DNA of 14,296 bases, taken from the NCBI GenBank assembly GCA_021413535.1, contig JAIOQF010000056.1, positions 1-14,296 on the forward strand. The letters run 5' to 3'. Under the pieces are notes generated by a model. The model ran no database searches, was not told where the DNA came from, and saw only the letters and a list, made by a program, of their open reading frames with translations. Source of the DNA: Verrucomicrobiota bacterium (GTDB lineage: Bacteria; Verrucomicrobiota; Verrucomicrobiia; Verrucomicrobiales; Verrucomicrobiaceae). This document shows, piece by piece, positions 1 to 6,323 of this stretch (its first letter is position 1; the number at the start of each line of letters is the position of its first letter). A program made the position numbers and the translations under genes.

Positions 1-523
1 GGTCGTGAAGCGCGAGGAGGAGATTCATCCCGAGCGCAATCCGGTGGTGCGCTGGTTCAAGAAGCTGATGCCGGTGACCAGCGACTATCGTGGCGACAAG
101 TTCTTCGTGCGCGAAAATGGCATCCGCATGGCGACACCGCTCTTCGTTGTGCTCCTGCTGGTTGAAATTTCCGATGTGATCTTCGCGGTCGATTCCATCC
201 CGGCGATCTTCGCGGTCACCAAGGATCCATTCATCGTGTATACCTCGAACGTCTTCGCCATCCTCGGTCTGCGCTCGCTCTACTTTGCCCTAGCGGGAGT
301 GATGGATAAATTCCACTACCTCAAGATCGGCCTCGGTGTCGTGCTCGCGTTCGTCGGCGTGAAGATGCTGCTCGGTCACACAGCTTACAAGATCGACACG
401 CTGGTCTCGCTCGGCGTCATCGTCCTCGTGCTCGCCACCTCGATCATTGTGTCGCTCTTGATGCCGAAGAAAGCAGAGTTGCATCTTAGCCACGTTCCAG
501 ATGCGATCCCTCCGCAACCCTGA
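1..523 (+). CDS. TerC-family integral membrane protein, copy 1 (5'-truncated by the window edge)
   Basis: The open frame is already running at base 2 (GTC GTG AAG...), so the GTG at 5 is an internal valine codon and not a start. The visible 173 or so residues match residues 148-320 of the neighbouring full-length TerC protein with no gap, at roughly 90% identity. The family signature FAVDSIPAIFAV, which carries an acidic membrane residue, is present, followed by three hydrophobic helices and a short polar tail ending PPQP. TerC/Alx family proteins are polytopic inner-membrane proteins linked to tellurite resistance and, more recently, to Mn2+ (possibly Ca2+) export and metal loading of secreted enzymes. 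The substrate cannot be decided here. If the gene has the same length as copy 2, its start lies about 440 bases left of the window. It is followed after 72 bases by copy 2 on the same strand. Confidence 0.93.
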   Translation, partial: VVKREEEIHPERNPVVRWFKKLMPVTSDYRGDKFFVRENGIRMATPLFVVLLLVEISDVIFAVDSIPAIFAVTKDPFIVYTSNVFAILGLRSLYFALAGVMDKFHYLKIGLGVVLAFVGVKMLLGHTAYKIDTLVSLGVIVLVLATSIIVSLLMPKKAELHLSHVPDAIPPQP

Positions 524-595
524 TGCGCATCGCCTTCTTCGCGCGCGACAGATTGCATCTCACTCATCCATGCTTCGACACAACCATCATAAATA

Positions 596-1558
596 ATGAC
601 TGATAACCCCTGGCTCTGGATCGGCTTCAACGTCTTCGTCCTCTTCATGCTCGCCCTCGATCTTGGCGTCTTCCATCGGAAGGCGCATGTCGTGACATTT
701 AAGGAATCGATGGCGTGGACTGTCGTCTGGGTCACGCTCGCGTTGCTCTTCAACCTCGGTGTCTGGCACTACATGGGGTCGCAGAAGGGGCTCGAGTTCT
801 TCACCGGCTATGTGATCGAGAAGTCGCTCAGCGTGGATAACGTCTTCGTCTTCGCTCTGCTCTTTTCCTACTTCGCGGTGCCGGCGCTTTATCAACACAA
901 GGTGCTCTTCTGGGGGATCCTCGGCGCGCTGATCATGCGCGCGGTCATGATCTTCCTCGGCGCCGCGTTGATCGAACGCTTCACGTGGATTATCTACATC
1001 TTCGGCGCGTTCCTCATTCTCACGGGCATTAAGATGATCGTGAAGCGCGAGGAGGAGATTCATCCCGAGCGCAACCCGCTGGTGCGCTGGTTCAAAAAGC
1101 TCATGCCGGTGACGAACGACTATCGCGGCGACAAGCTTTTCGTTCGGGAAAACGGTATCCGCATGGCCACACCGCTCTTTATCGTGCTGCTGCTTGTTGA
1201 GTTCTCCGACCTCATCTTCGCGGTTGATTCGATCCCCGCGATCTTCGCGGTCACCAAGGATCCGTTCATCGTCTATACCTCGAACGTCTTCGCCATTCTC
1301 GGCCTACGCTCGCTCTACTTCGCCCTCGCGGGAGTGATGGATAAATTTCACTACCTCAAGATTGGCCTGGGTGTCGTGCTCGCCTTCGTCGGTGTGAAGA
1401 TGCTGCTTGGGCACACGCCTTACAAGATCGACACGCTGGTCTCGCTCGGTGTGATCGTCGCTGTGCTTGCCGCCTCAATCGTCGTGTCGCTGCTGCGGCC
1501 GAAGAAAGCAGAACTGCATATTTCCCATGCCCCCGGGATGCCCCCGGGGCACCCCTGA
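596..1558 (+). CDS. TerC-family integral membrane protein, copy 2 (full length)
   Basis: This 320-residue protein has the usual TerC architecture: hydrophobic helices at about 6-25, 40-58, 82-98, 104-125, 129-147, 192-212, 228-246, 256-272 and 280-300. The two family motifs are both present: EKSLSVDNVF at 75-84 (D81, N82) and VEFSDLIFAVDSIPAIFAV at 201-219 (E202, D205, D211). These buried acidic residues are the presumed metal-binding sites of the TerC/Alx family. A charged cytoplasmic linker (KREEEIHPERN, 150-160) separates the halves. The ATG at 596 is chosen because it gives the canonical N-terminus ahead of helix 1. It has no Shine-Dalgarno sequence. The gene is a tandem duplicate of the preceding one and is followed 41 bases later by an ion channel gene on the same strand, so co-transcription is plausible. 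Metal export, perhaps of Mn2+, is known for relatives and is only inferred here. Confidence 0.95.
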   Translation: MTDNPWLWIGFNVFVLFMLALDLGVFHRKAHVVTFKESMAWTVVWVTLALLFNLGVWHYMGSQKGLEFFTGYVIEKSLSVDNVFVFALLFSYFAVPALYQHKVLFWGILGALIMRAVMIFLGAALIERFTWIIYIFGAFLILTGIKMIVKREEEIHPERNPLVRWFKKLMPVTNDYRGDKLFVRENGIRMATPLFIVLLLVEFSDLIFAVDSIPAIFAVTKDPFIVYTSNVFAILGLRSLYFALAGVMDKFHYLKIGLGVVLAFVGVKMLLGHTPYKIDTLVSLGVIVAVLAASIVVSLLRPKKAELHISHAPGMPPGHP

Positions 1559-1599
1559 TGTCGAGACCATGGTAGTGAAACGCCAGTTTTCCCTCTGTT

Positions 1600-2427
1600 A
1601 TGATATTACTCGCAAAACAAGTGGTTGGTTCAAGATGGTTTCATGGAGCCATCGTCATTGTCATTCTCTGCGCCGGAATCCTGGCCGGGGTGGAGACGAA
1701 CTCGGTCATGGTCGCAGCACACGGGCCGCTCCTTCATGCGCTCGACGCCGCCGTGCTCGCCATCTTTATCTGCGAGATCGTGCTGAAGCTTGTCGCGCAT
1801 GGCCGCCGCCCGCTCGACTACTTCCGCGATGGCTGGAACGTGTTTGACTTTATCATCGTGGCCATATGCCTGCTGCCCATCGGGGGACCGTTCGCCGCTG
1901 TGTTGCGGCTGGCGCGGGTGTTGCGTCTGCTGCGGCTGGTGACCGCGCTGCCGAAATTGCAAATGCTGGTGGGCGCGCTGATCAAGAGCTTCAGTTCCAT
2001 GGGCTACGTCGGCCTGCTTCTCGGAGTGATGTTCTACATCTACGCGATCATGGGTGTGCATCTGTTTGGCAACCACGACGCCGAGCATTTCGGCAGTTTG
2101 GCGTCCGCCCTCATGAGTCTGTTTCAAATCATCACCCTCGACAACTGGAGCGACATCTTTGCAACTGCGAAAGGATCAGCGCCGGGCACAGCCGCCGCCT
2201 ACTTCGTCACCTTCATCCTGCTGGGCACCATGATCATGCTGAACCTTTTCATCGGCGTCATCATGAACAGCATGACCGAGATGCATGCGGAGCTGGATGC
2301 ACAGAAGCAAGATCCCTCCGGCACTCATGCAGATGAGCTGCTCAAAATCGAACGGCAGCTTGCAGCGCTCCGCCGATCCCTGGCCGTTCTCACTCCAGCC
2401 CCACGACCTTCGAGCGAGACTCAATAG
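1600..2427 (+). CDS. BacNav-type single-domain voltage-gated cation channel (Ion_trans family), candidate Ca2+-selective
   Basis: This 275-residue protein matches the size and layout of NaChBac/NavAb channels. S1 lies at about 15-33 and S2 at 44-65, with F56 and E59 of the charge-transfer site. S3 is at 78-95 (WNVFDFIIV, D83). S4 at 98-115 has arginines at every third position (R103, R106, R109, R112). S5 is at 133-156, the pore loop at 165-188 and S6 at 199-226 (LNLFIGVIMNSM). The filter is T179-L180-D181-N182-W183-S184-D185. Classical sodium channels of this family read TLESW, while the engineered calcium-selective CavAb reads TLDDWSD. After S6 comes a polar neck and a predicted coiled coil (about 244-263), as in other family members, which would tetramerise the channel. 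The channel identity is strong and the calcium preference is an inference. The last 38 bases overlap convergent purE. No Shine-Dalgarno sequence is visible before the ATG. Confidence 0.93.
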   Translation: MILLAKQVVGSRWFHGAIVIVILCAGILAGVETNSVMVAAHGPLLHALDAAVLAIFICEIVLKLVAHGRRPLDYFRDGWNVFDFIIVAICLLPIGGPFAAVLRLARVLRLLRLVTALPKLQMLVGALIKSFSSMGYVGLLLGVMFYIYAIMGVHLFGNHDAEHFGSLASALMSLFQIITLDNWSDIFATAKGSAPGTAAAYFVTFILLGTMIMLNLFIGVIMNSMTEMHAELDAQKQDPSGTHADELLKIERQLAALRRSLAVLTPAPRPSSETQ

Positions 2428-2884
2428 CGATGCGTTCGCGGAAGCGGATTAGTTTTTCACGCAGGATCACGTCGGTCGTGGCCAGAATCTGGAGAGCCAG
2501 CAGGCCGGCGTTGCGGGCGTTGCCGATGGCAACGGTGGCCACGGGAATGCCGGCGGGCATTTGCACGATGGAGAGCAGGGAATCCATTCCATGCAGAGCC
2601 TTGGACTCCACCGGGACGCCGATCACGGGCAGCACGGTGTGACTGGCCGCCATGCCGGGCAAATGGGCGGCGCCGCCTGCTCCAGCAATGATGACTCGGA
2701 GGCCGCGCTCGATGGCACTGCGCGCATAGGTCGCCATGTCATCTGGTGTGCGATGCGCGGAGACCACGCGGGCTTCAAAGGGGATATCGAAGTCACGGCA
2801 GACTTCCGCCGCGGCTCGCATGGTGGGCCAGTCGGAATCGCTGCCCATGATGATTCCAATGATGGGATGTGTCTGGCTGGTCAT
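2390..2884 (-). CDS. purE: N5-carboxyaminoimidazole ribonucleotide mutase (class I PurE)
   Basis: This enzyme converts N5-carboxyaminoimidazole ribonucleotide (N5-CAIR) into CAIR in purine biosynthesis, acting on the product of PurK. The protein is 164 residues, the normal length for a class I PurE. It shows the phosphate and nucleotide-binding segment GSDSDWPTM (14-22), the catalytic region VSAHRTPD (41-48, with H44 matching the E. coli catalytic histidine), the glycine-rich AGAGGAAHLPGM (67-78) and PVESKALHGMDSLLSIVQMP (91-110). The gene is last in the set: it starts 6 bases after the purK stop, without a Shine-Dalgarno sequence, so translational coupling to purK is likely. Its 3' end overlaps the 3' end of the convergent channel gene by 38 bases, so there is no room for a separate intergenic terminator. 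The presence of PurK next door supports the bacterial N5-CAIR route over direct AIR carboxylation. Confidence 0.97.
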   Translation of the reverse strand: MTSQTHPIIGIIMGSDSDWPTMRAAAEVCRDFDIPFEARVVSAHRTPDDMATYARSAIERGLRVIIAGAGGAAHLPGMAASHTVLPVIGVPVESKALHGMDSLLSIVQMPAGIPVATVAIGNARNAGLLALQILATTDVILREKLIRFRERIAIESRSKVVGLE

Positions 2885-2890
2885 GCAGAT

Positions 2891-4060
2891 TTAGTTTTCA
2901 AAGTGAATGCAGTTGGCGGCGCGGGTGGCTGTGGCGAGTGCTTCCTCAGCACTGTCACCCAAGGCGGTGACATGTCCCATTTTTCTGCCGGGTGTCGCCC
3001 GGAGTTTTCCGTAGAGATGAATTCTGGCGCCGGGAACTGCGAGAGCTTCGCCAATACCGCAGGGCGCGCCACTGCCGTTGGACTTGGCGAGGAGATTGAC
3101 CATGGCGGCATAGCTCCGGAGTTCTGTATTCCCCAGCGGGAGACCGCGAATGGCCCGGATGTGATTTTCGAATTGAGAACAATCACAAGCTTCCAGAGTG
3201 TAGTGGCCGGAGTTATGAACGCGCGGCGCGATTTCATTGAGCAACAGCACGTTGTCTTGCAAGAGAAAAAACTCGATGCCGAAGGTTCCGACGCCTTCGA
3301 TCGCGTCCACGGCGCGCAAGGCCATCTCCCTGGCGAGATTGAAGACTTCGTCGGAAATATCCGCCGGCGCCAGCACGCTGCTGCACACGTGATTATCCTG
3401 CCGGGACTCGACCACGGGGTAGAGTGCGGTCTCGCCCGTGCTGCTCCGCGTGATCATGATGGCCAGTTCCATGGTAAACGGGCACCACTTCTCGGCATAA
3501 AGCCCTGTCTTGTAGCCGCCGAGATGTTGCACGGCGCTTTCTAATTCCTGCGCGGAGGACACGGTGACGTTGCCCGTTCCGTCATAGCCAAAGGTGCGGC
3601 GTTTGAGGACAAACGGGAAGCCTAATGTCGCACTGACGCGGGTCAGGTCTTGTTCCGATGTCACTGATTCGAACTCCACTACGGGGATGCCGGCCCTGCT
3701 CAGAGTTTCTTTTTGCACCAGCTTGTCCTGAACCAGGCGCATCGTCTTGGACGATGGCAGCACCACATGTCCTCGCTGTTCAAGATCGGCCAGGAGACCG
3801 GCTCCGATGAATTCATTCTCCAAGGTGATGACGTCGACATCCTTGGCGAATTCGAGGAGTATGGCCGGATCGGACCAGTCACCTGAGCGAAATTCGGCGA
3901 CAGCGTGTTGCGCCGGGCAGTTAGTCGCAGGTTCGAGCACATGGACGCGCATGCCGAGTTGTGAAGCGGTGCGGGCCAGCATGAGTGCCAGCTGACCTCC
4001 ACCGAGAATGCCGATGGTGACGGGGCGCGGGCTGTTGGAATTGACGAAGACGCGGTGCAT
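2891..4060 (-). CDS. purK: N5-carboxyaminoimidazole ribonucleotide synthetase (PurK, ATP-grasp)
   Basis: PurK joins AIR, ATP and bicarbonate to give N5-CAIR, the substrate of PurE. The 389-residue protein has the N-terminal preATP-grasp fold with ILGGGQLALML (18-28), then the ATP-grasp domain with GFPFVLKRRTFGYDGTGN (147-164, lysine for ATP), YAEKWCPFTMELA (188-200) and the metal and substrate loop GTFGIEFF...LNEIAPRVHNSGHYTLEA (258-291), plus the C-terminal PurK tail. The chosen ATG at 4060 gives a slightly long polar N-terminus before the Rossmann strand, and a later start is possible. It lies 12 bases after the carbonic anhydrase stop and 6 bases before purE, indicating one transcript. PurK is one of the classic bicarbonate-consuming enzymes, which gives meaning to the carbonic anhydrase and bicarbonate transporter upstream. 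Confidence 0.97.
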   Translation of the reverse strand: MHRVFVNSNSPRPVTIGILGGGQLALMLARTASQLGMRVHVLEPATNCPAQHAVAEFRSGDWSDPAILLEFAKDVDVITLENEFIGAGLLADLEQRGHVVLPSSKTMRLVQDKLVQKETLSRAGIPVVEFESVTSEQDLTRVSATLGFPFVLKRRTFGYDGTGNVTVSSAQELESAVQHLGGYKTGLYAEKWCPFTMELAIMITRSSTGETALYPVVESRQDNHVCSSVLAPADISDEVFNLAREMALRAVDAIEGVGTFGIEFFLLQDNVLLLNEIAPRVHNSGHYTLEACDCSQFENHIRAIRGLPLGNTELRSYAAMVNLLAKSNGSGAPCGIGEALAVPGARIHLYGKLRATPGRKMGHVTALGDSAEEALATATRAANCIHFEN

Positions 4061-4072
4061 GAAGTTCGGATA

Positions 4073-4765
4073 TCAATTCTGACTGAAGAACTCAACAAGG
4101 CCGGTGTCCAGATGGTAAATTCCACCGGTGATGACGAGCTTTCCGTCGCGTTCAAGTTGTGCCAGAATCGGGCTCTGGGCCCGGATGGCGGCGACGACTT
4201 GCTTCACATTTTCCGCTGTAACCTGGTCTTCGAAGGCGGGCCCTGCATGTTCGCATTTCGGGTCCGATGAGATTTTTCGGACCGCTGGTTTGATTTTTTC
4301 CAGAAGTCCGGTGACATGGCCCAGCTTGGCGCCGGAGCAAGCACCGCCCACTGCACCGCAGCGGGTGTGACCTACGACCATGATGGCTTTGGCACCTGAT
4401 TTGGCCGTGGCGAATTCGAGGCTCGCGAGGATATCATCATTGAGCACATTGCCGGCAACCCGGGCGCTGAAAATATCGCCGATGCCTTGATCGAAGATCA
4501 GCTCATTGGAAGCTCGCGAATCAATGCAACCGAGAACCGCCGCGATGGGATGCTGTCCTGATGAGGTCTTCCTGGCTTGAGCCATCAGATTGCGATGGGT
4601 GCTGTGCCCGGCTGCGAAACGTGCGTTGCCGTCTTGGAGAGCTTTCACAGCTTGTTGGGGGGTGATCGCAGCTTGAGAATCCTTGGTCTGCACTTTGGAT
4701 GTGGCACAACTGATCAAGGAGAATGGAGCAACAAGAGCCAGGGCAAGATGAAGATAGTGTTTCAT
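4073..4765 (-). CDS. Beta-class carbonic anhydrase with a lipoprotein signal peptide
   Basis: This enzyme catalyses CO2 + H2O <-> HCO3- + H+. The 230-residue protein carries the complete beta-class zinc site: C80 and D82-R84 in LGCIDSR, then H133 and C136 in VGHTRCGA. The fold hallmarks IFDQGIGDIFSARVAGN (90-106) and the C-terminal GGIYHLDTGLVEFF (214-227) are also present. The N-terminus is a typical type II signal peptide: MKHYLHLALALVAPFSLIS followed by C20, a lipobox (L-I-S-C). The mature enzyme should therefore be a lipid-anchored protein outside the cytoplasm, most likely periplasmic, while many beta-class enzymes are cytosolic. The gene lies 21 bases after the SbtA-type transporter and 12 bases before purK, all on one strand. 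I infer that it hydrates CO2 outside the cytoplasm so that the neighbouring transporter can import bicarbonate. No Shine-Dalgarno sequence is visible. Confidence 0.95.
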   Translation of the reverse strand: MKHYLHLALALVAPFSLISCATSKVQTKDSQAAITPQQAVKALQDGNARFAAGHSTHRNLMAQARKTSSGQHPIAAVLGCIDSRASNELIFDQGIGDIFSARVAGNVLNDDILASLEFATAKSGAKAIMVVGHTRCGAVGGACSGAKLGHVTGLLEKIKPAVRKISSDPKCEHAGPAFEDQVTAENVKQVVAAIRAQSPILAQLERDGKLVITGGIYHLDTGLVEFFSQN

Positions 4766-4786
4766 GATAGGGTTGGTTTGGTTGGG

Positions 4787-5767
4787 TTATGCGTGGAACA
4801 GAAATTTGGCGAAGCCGTGGTAGATCGGAATGCCGAAAACGATGTTGAAGGGGAAAGTCATGGCGAGAGACGAGGTGAAGTAGAGCGCAGGACTGGCCGT
4901 CGGCAAGGCGATGCGAACGGCAGCAGGTGCCGCGATGTAAGAAGCACTGGCCGCCAGCGTGGCCAGCACGGTGGTGCCGCCGATGCCCAGGCCACACCAC
5001 TTGCCAACCAGCGCGCCGATGAAGCCATGAAGAATCGGCATCAGGATCGCAAAGGCCACCAGCCGCCAGCCCACGGTCTTTAGATCATGCAATCTCCGTC
5101 CGGTGACGAGACCGACTTCCAGGAGGAACAAGGTGAGCACACCTTTGAAAGGCGCATCGAAAAGCGGCGCGACTTGATCAAAGCCTTTATGACCGGAGAG
5201 CAATCCGATGACCAATCCACCGAGGAGCAGGATGATGCCTTTGCCGGTGAGCAGGTCGTGGAGCAGGTGCTTGAATCCGCCGGAGGCCGAGCTGTCGGCG
5301 CTGCTCTTTCTCATGGCCAGAAAGACGGCCACGATGATCGCGGGTGCCTCCATGACAGCAAGCAGCGCCGGGACGAAACCTTCCACAGGAACTTTCGCAT
5401 TCTCTAAGAAGGCCATCACAGCACTGAAGGTGACGGCTGAGACAGAGCCGTAATGCGCAGCAACGGCACCGGCATTGATCGAATTCAATCTGACAAATCC
5501 TTTCAACACATAGAAGCTCCAGATGGGGATGGTGATGCTCAGCAGAATGGCGCCGAGCAACGGTCCGCCCACCACCATCAGACTGAGTCCCTCCAGCTTC
5601 ATGCCGCCTTTCAGACCAATGGCAAAGAGCAGGTAGATCGTGAGCGCAGATTGCAGTTCTTCGGGAAATTTCAGGTCGCTCTTGAGCAGGACAGCGATGA
5701 TGCCTAGGACGAAGGCCAGGACCATGGGGGAAAGCAGGCTGGCGGAGAGAGATTGCAGGAGTTCCAT
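4787..5767 (-). CDS. sbtA: SbtA-family sodium-dependent bicarbonate transporter
   Basis: This 326-residue, very hydrophobic protein has about ten transmembrane segments in two halves. I recognise the SbtA (former DUF897) pattern: SPMVLAFVLGIIA near 13-25, AHYGSVSAVTF (104-114, corresponding to the GAVSGST region of cyanobacterial SbtA), the MEAPAIIVAVFLA segment (139-151), ASASYIAAPAAVRIALPTASPALYFTSS (273-300, corresponding to the SSSDISGPP and PSANPSAYIGSS stretch) and FGIPIYHGFA (311-320). Cyanobacterial SbtA is about 370 residues, and the shorter length here comes largely from a short central loop (about 152-170). Known family members are high-affinity Na+/HCO3- symporters used in CO2 concentration. 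The gene is first in the set with carbonic anhydrase, purK and purE. No gene for the PII-like partner SbtB is visible in the window. Substrate assignment is by family and context. Confidence 0.85.
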   Translation of the reverse strand: MELLQSLSASLLSPMVLAFVLGIIAVLLKSDLKFPEELQSALTIYLLFAIGLKGGMKLEGLSLMVVGGPLLGAILLSITIPIWSFYVLKGFVRLNSINAGAVAAHYGSVSAVTFSAVMAFLENAKVPVEGFVPALLAVMEAPAIIVAVFLAMRKSSADSSASGGFKHLLHDLLTGKGIILLLGGLVIGLLSGHKGFDQVAPLFDAPFKGVLTLFLLEVGLVTGRRLHDLKTVGWRLVAFAILMPILHGFIGALVGKWCGLGIGGTTVLATLAASASYIAAPAAVRIALPTASPALYFTSSLAMTFPFNIVFGIPIYHGFAKFLFHA

Positions 5768-5822
5768 TAGAAGGGTTGAGGCTTGCGCGAAGGTTGTTTC
5801 TGGTGTTTCTTATCAAGAAGTT

Positions 5823-5854
5823 TAATACATGAACTGTATTACATGTATTACAGT
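5823..5854. promoter_or_regulatory. Palindromic operator candidate between the sbtA and regulator genes
   Basis: The 113-bp divergent spacer holds two exact tandem copies of TGTATTACA (5835-5843 and 5844-5852). Together with their flanks they form a 22-bp near-palindrome at 5833-5854, with 10 of 11 base pairs matching. A further exact 9-bp inverted repeat pairs TAATACATG (5823-5831) with CATGTATTA (5842-5850). The AT-rich block stands out from the GC-rich surroundings. It sits 56 bases or more upstream of the sbtA start and 26 bases or more upstream of the regulator start, so a bound dimer could control both directions. The adjacent winged-helix protein is the natural candidate ligand. Promoter hexamers cannot be assigned with confidence. 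Confidence 0.7.
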
Positions 5855-5880
5855 GCATATCTAATGCGTCAAACATAATT

Positions 5881-6216
5881 ATGAAAAAATCTGCACCGGC
5901 ACGATCTGATCATGGTGACTGGACCTTTTTTACCAATCATGCGCATGTCCTGCTCTGTTTGGCCGCCGATCCGGAGATGCGGCTGCGTGACCTCGCGACA
6001 GCGGTTGGGATCACCGAGCGGGCGATTCACAAAGTCGTATCCGAGTTGGAAGCCGGCGGCATCCTGGAGCGTTCACGTCAGGGCCGGCGCAATGTCTACC
6101 GGATTCACGGGAAGCTTCCGCTGCGTCATCCGGTGGAGGCCCATTGCACCGTGCAGGGCTTGATCCGCTTCGTGGTGGATACCAAGCCGAACCGGCGGGC
6201 TGCGGAGAAAACGTAG
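5881..6216 (+). CDS. Small winged helix-turn-helix transcriptional regulator (MarR/ArsR-like)
   Basis: This 111-residue protein is a single winged-helix domain. The helix 1 segment WTFFTNHAHVLLCLAADP (14-31) is followed by a helix-turn-helix LRDLATAVGITERAIHKVVSELEAGG (35-60) and a wing ILERSRQGRRNVYRI (61-75). A short C-terminal part (VEAHCTVQGLIRFV) may aid dimerisation. The WTFxTNHAHVL opening is typical of a common but functionally obscure family of small regulators. No ligand-binding domain is visible. The gene is divergent from sbtA and separated from it by 113 bp containing a palindromic operator candidate, so it probably regulates the bicarbonate/purine genes and itself. The signal it responds to cannot be read from the sequence. 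Its stop codon lies inside the long inverted repeat that follows. No Shine-Dalgarno sequence is visible. Confidence 0.9.
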   Translation: MKKSAPARSDHGDWTFFTNHAHVLLCLAADPEMRLRDLATAVGITERAIHKVVSELEAGGILERSRQGRRNVYRIHGKLPLRHPVEAHCTVQGLIRFVVDTKPNRRAAEKT

Positions 6217-6285
6217 CTCGCGAGTCTCTTCGCGAGAGTATTCTTTTAAGAAAATGAGGCGCTCGCGATGGGCCTCGCGAGCTAC
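6213..6285. repeat. Long imperfect hairpin element, possible bidirectional terminator or REP/MITE-like repeat
   Basis: The ends are a perfect 12-bp inverted repeat: GTAGCTCGCGAG at 6213-6224 and CTCGCGAGCTAC at 6274-6285. Inside lies a second shorter match (TCGCGAG against CTCGCGA) and a central AT-rich tip (TTCTTTTAAGAAAA), so most of the 73 bp can fold into one rod. It overlaps the regulator's TAG stop and precedes the convergent efflux gene stop at 6324. It could end transcription from both sides, or be a dispersed palindromic element. Only one copy is in the window. The rest of the 6217-6323 gap shows nothing else. Confidence 0.7.
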
Positions 6286-6323
6286 TTTGCTTTCAGATTC
6301 ACGCGTAAGGCCGCATGACCACG

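Noticed and set aside
5..523. TerC copy 1 as a complete short gene starting at GTG 5
   Set aside because: The frame is open to the window edge and the aligned residue in copy 2 is an internal valine. The N-terminal half simply lies outside the window.
1527..1548. An exact 11-bp tandem repeat (ATGCCCCCGGG twice) at the 3' end of TerC copy 2, suspected of shifting the frame
   Set aside because: Copy 1 has the same number of codons and the same CCC TGA ending, so the frame is unchanged. The repeat lies in a variable polar tail and may be chance.
2561..3544. A 327-codon plus-strand open frame through purE and purK
   Set aside because: It spans two well-conserved minus-strand genes and has no recognisable domain. 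It is an antisense shadow.
4787..6216. A Rubisco-type carbon-concentrating system or carboxysome locus
   Set aside because: No Rubisco, carboxysome shell or SbtB gene is in the window. The only carboxylating enzyme present is PurK.
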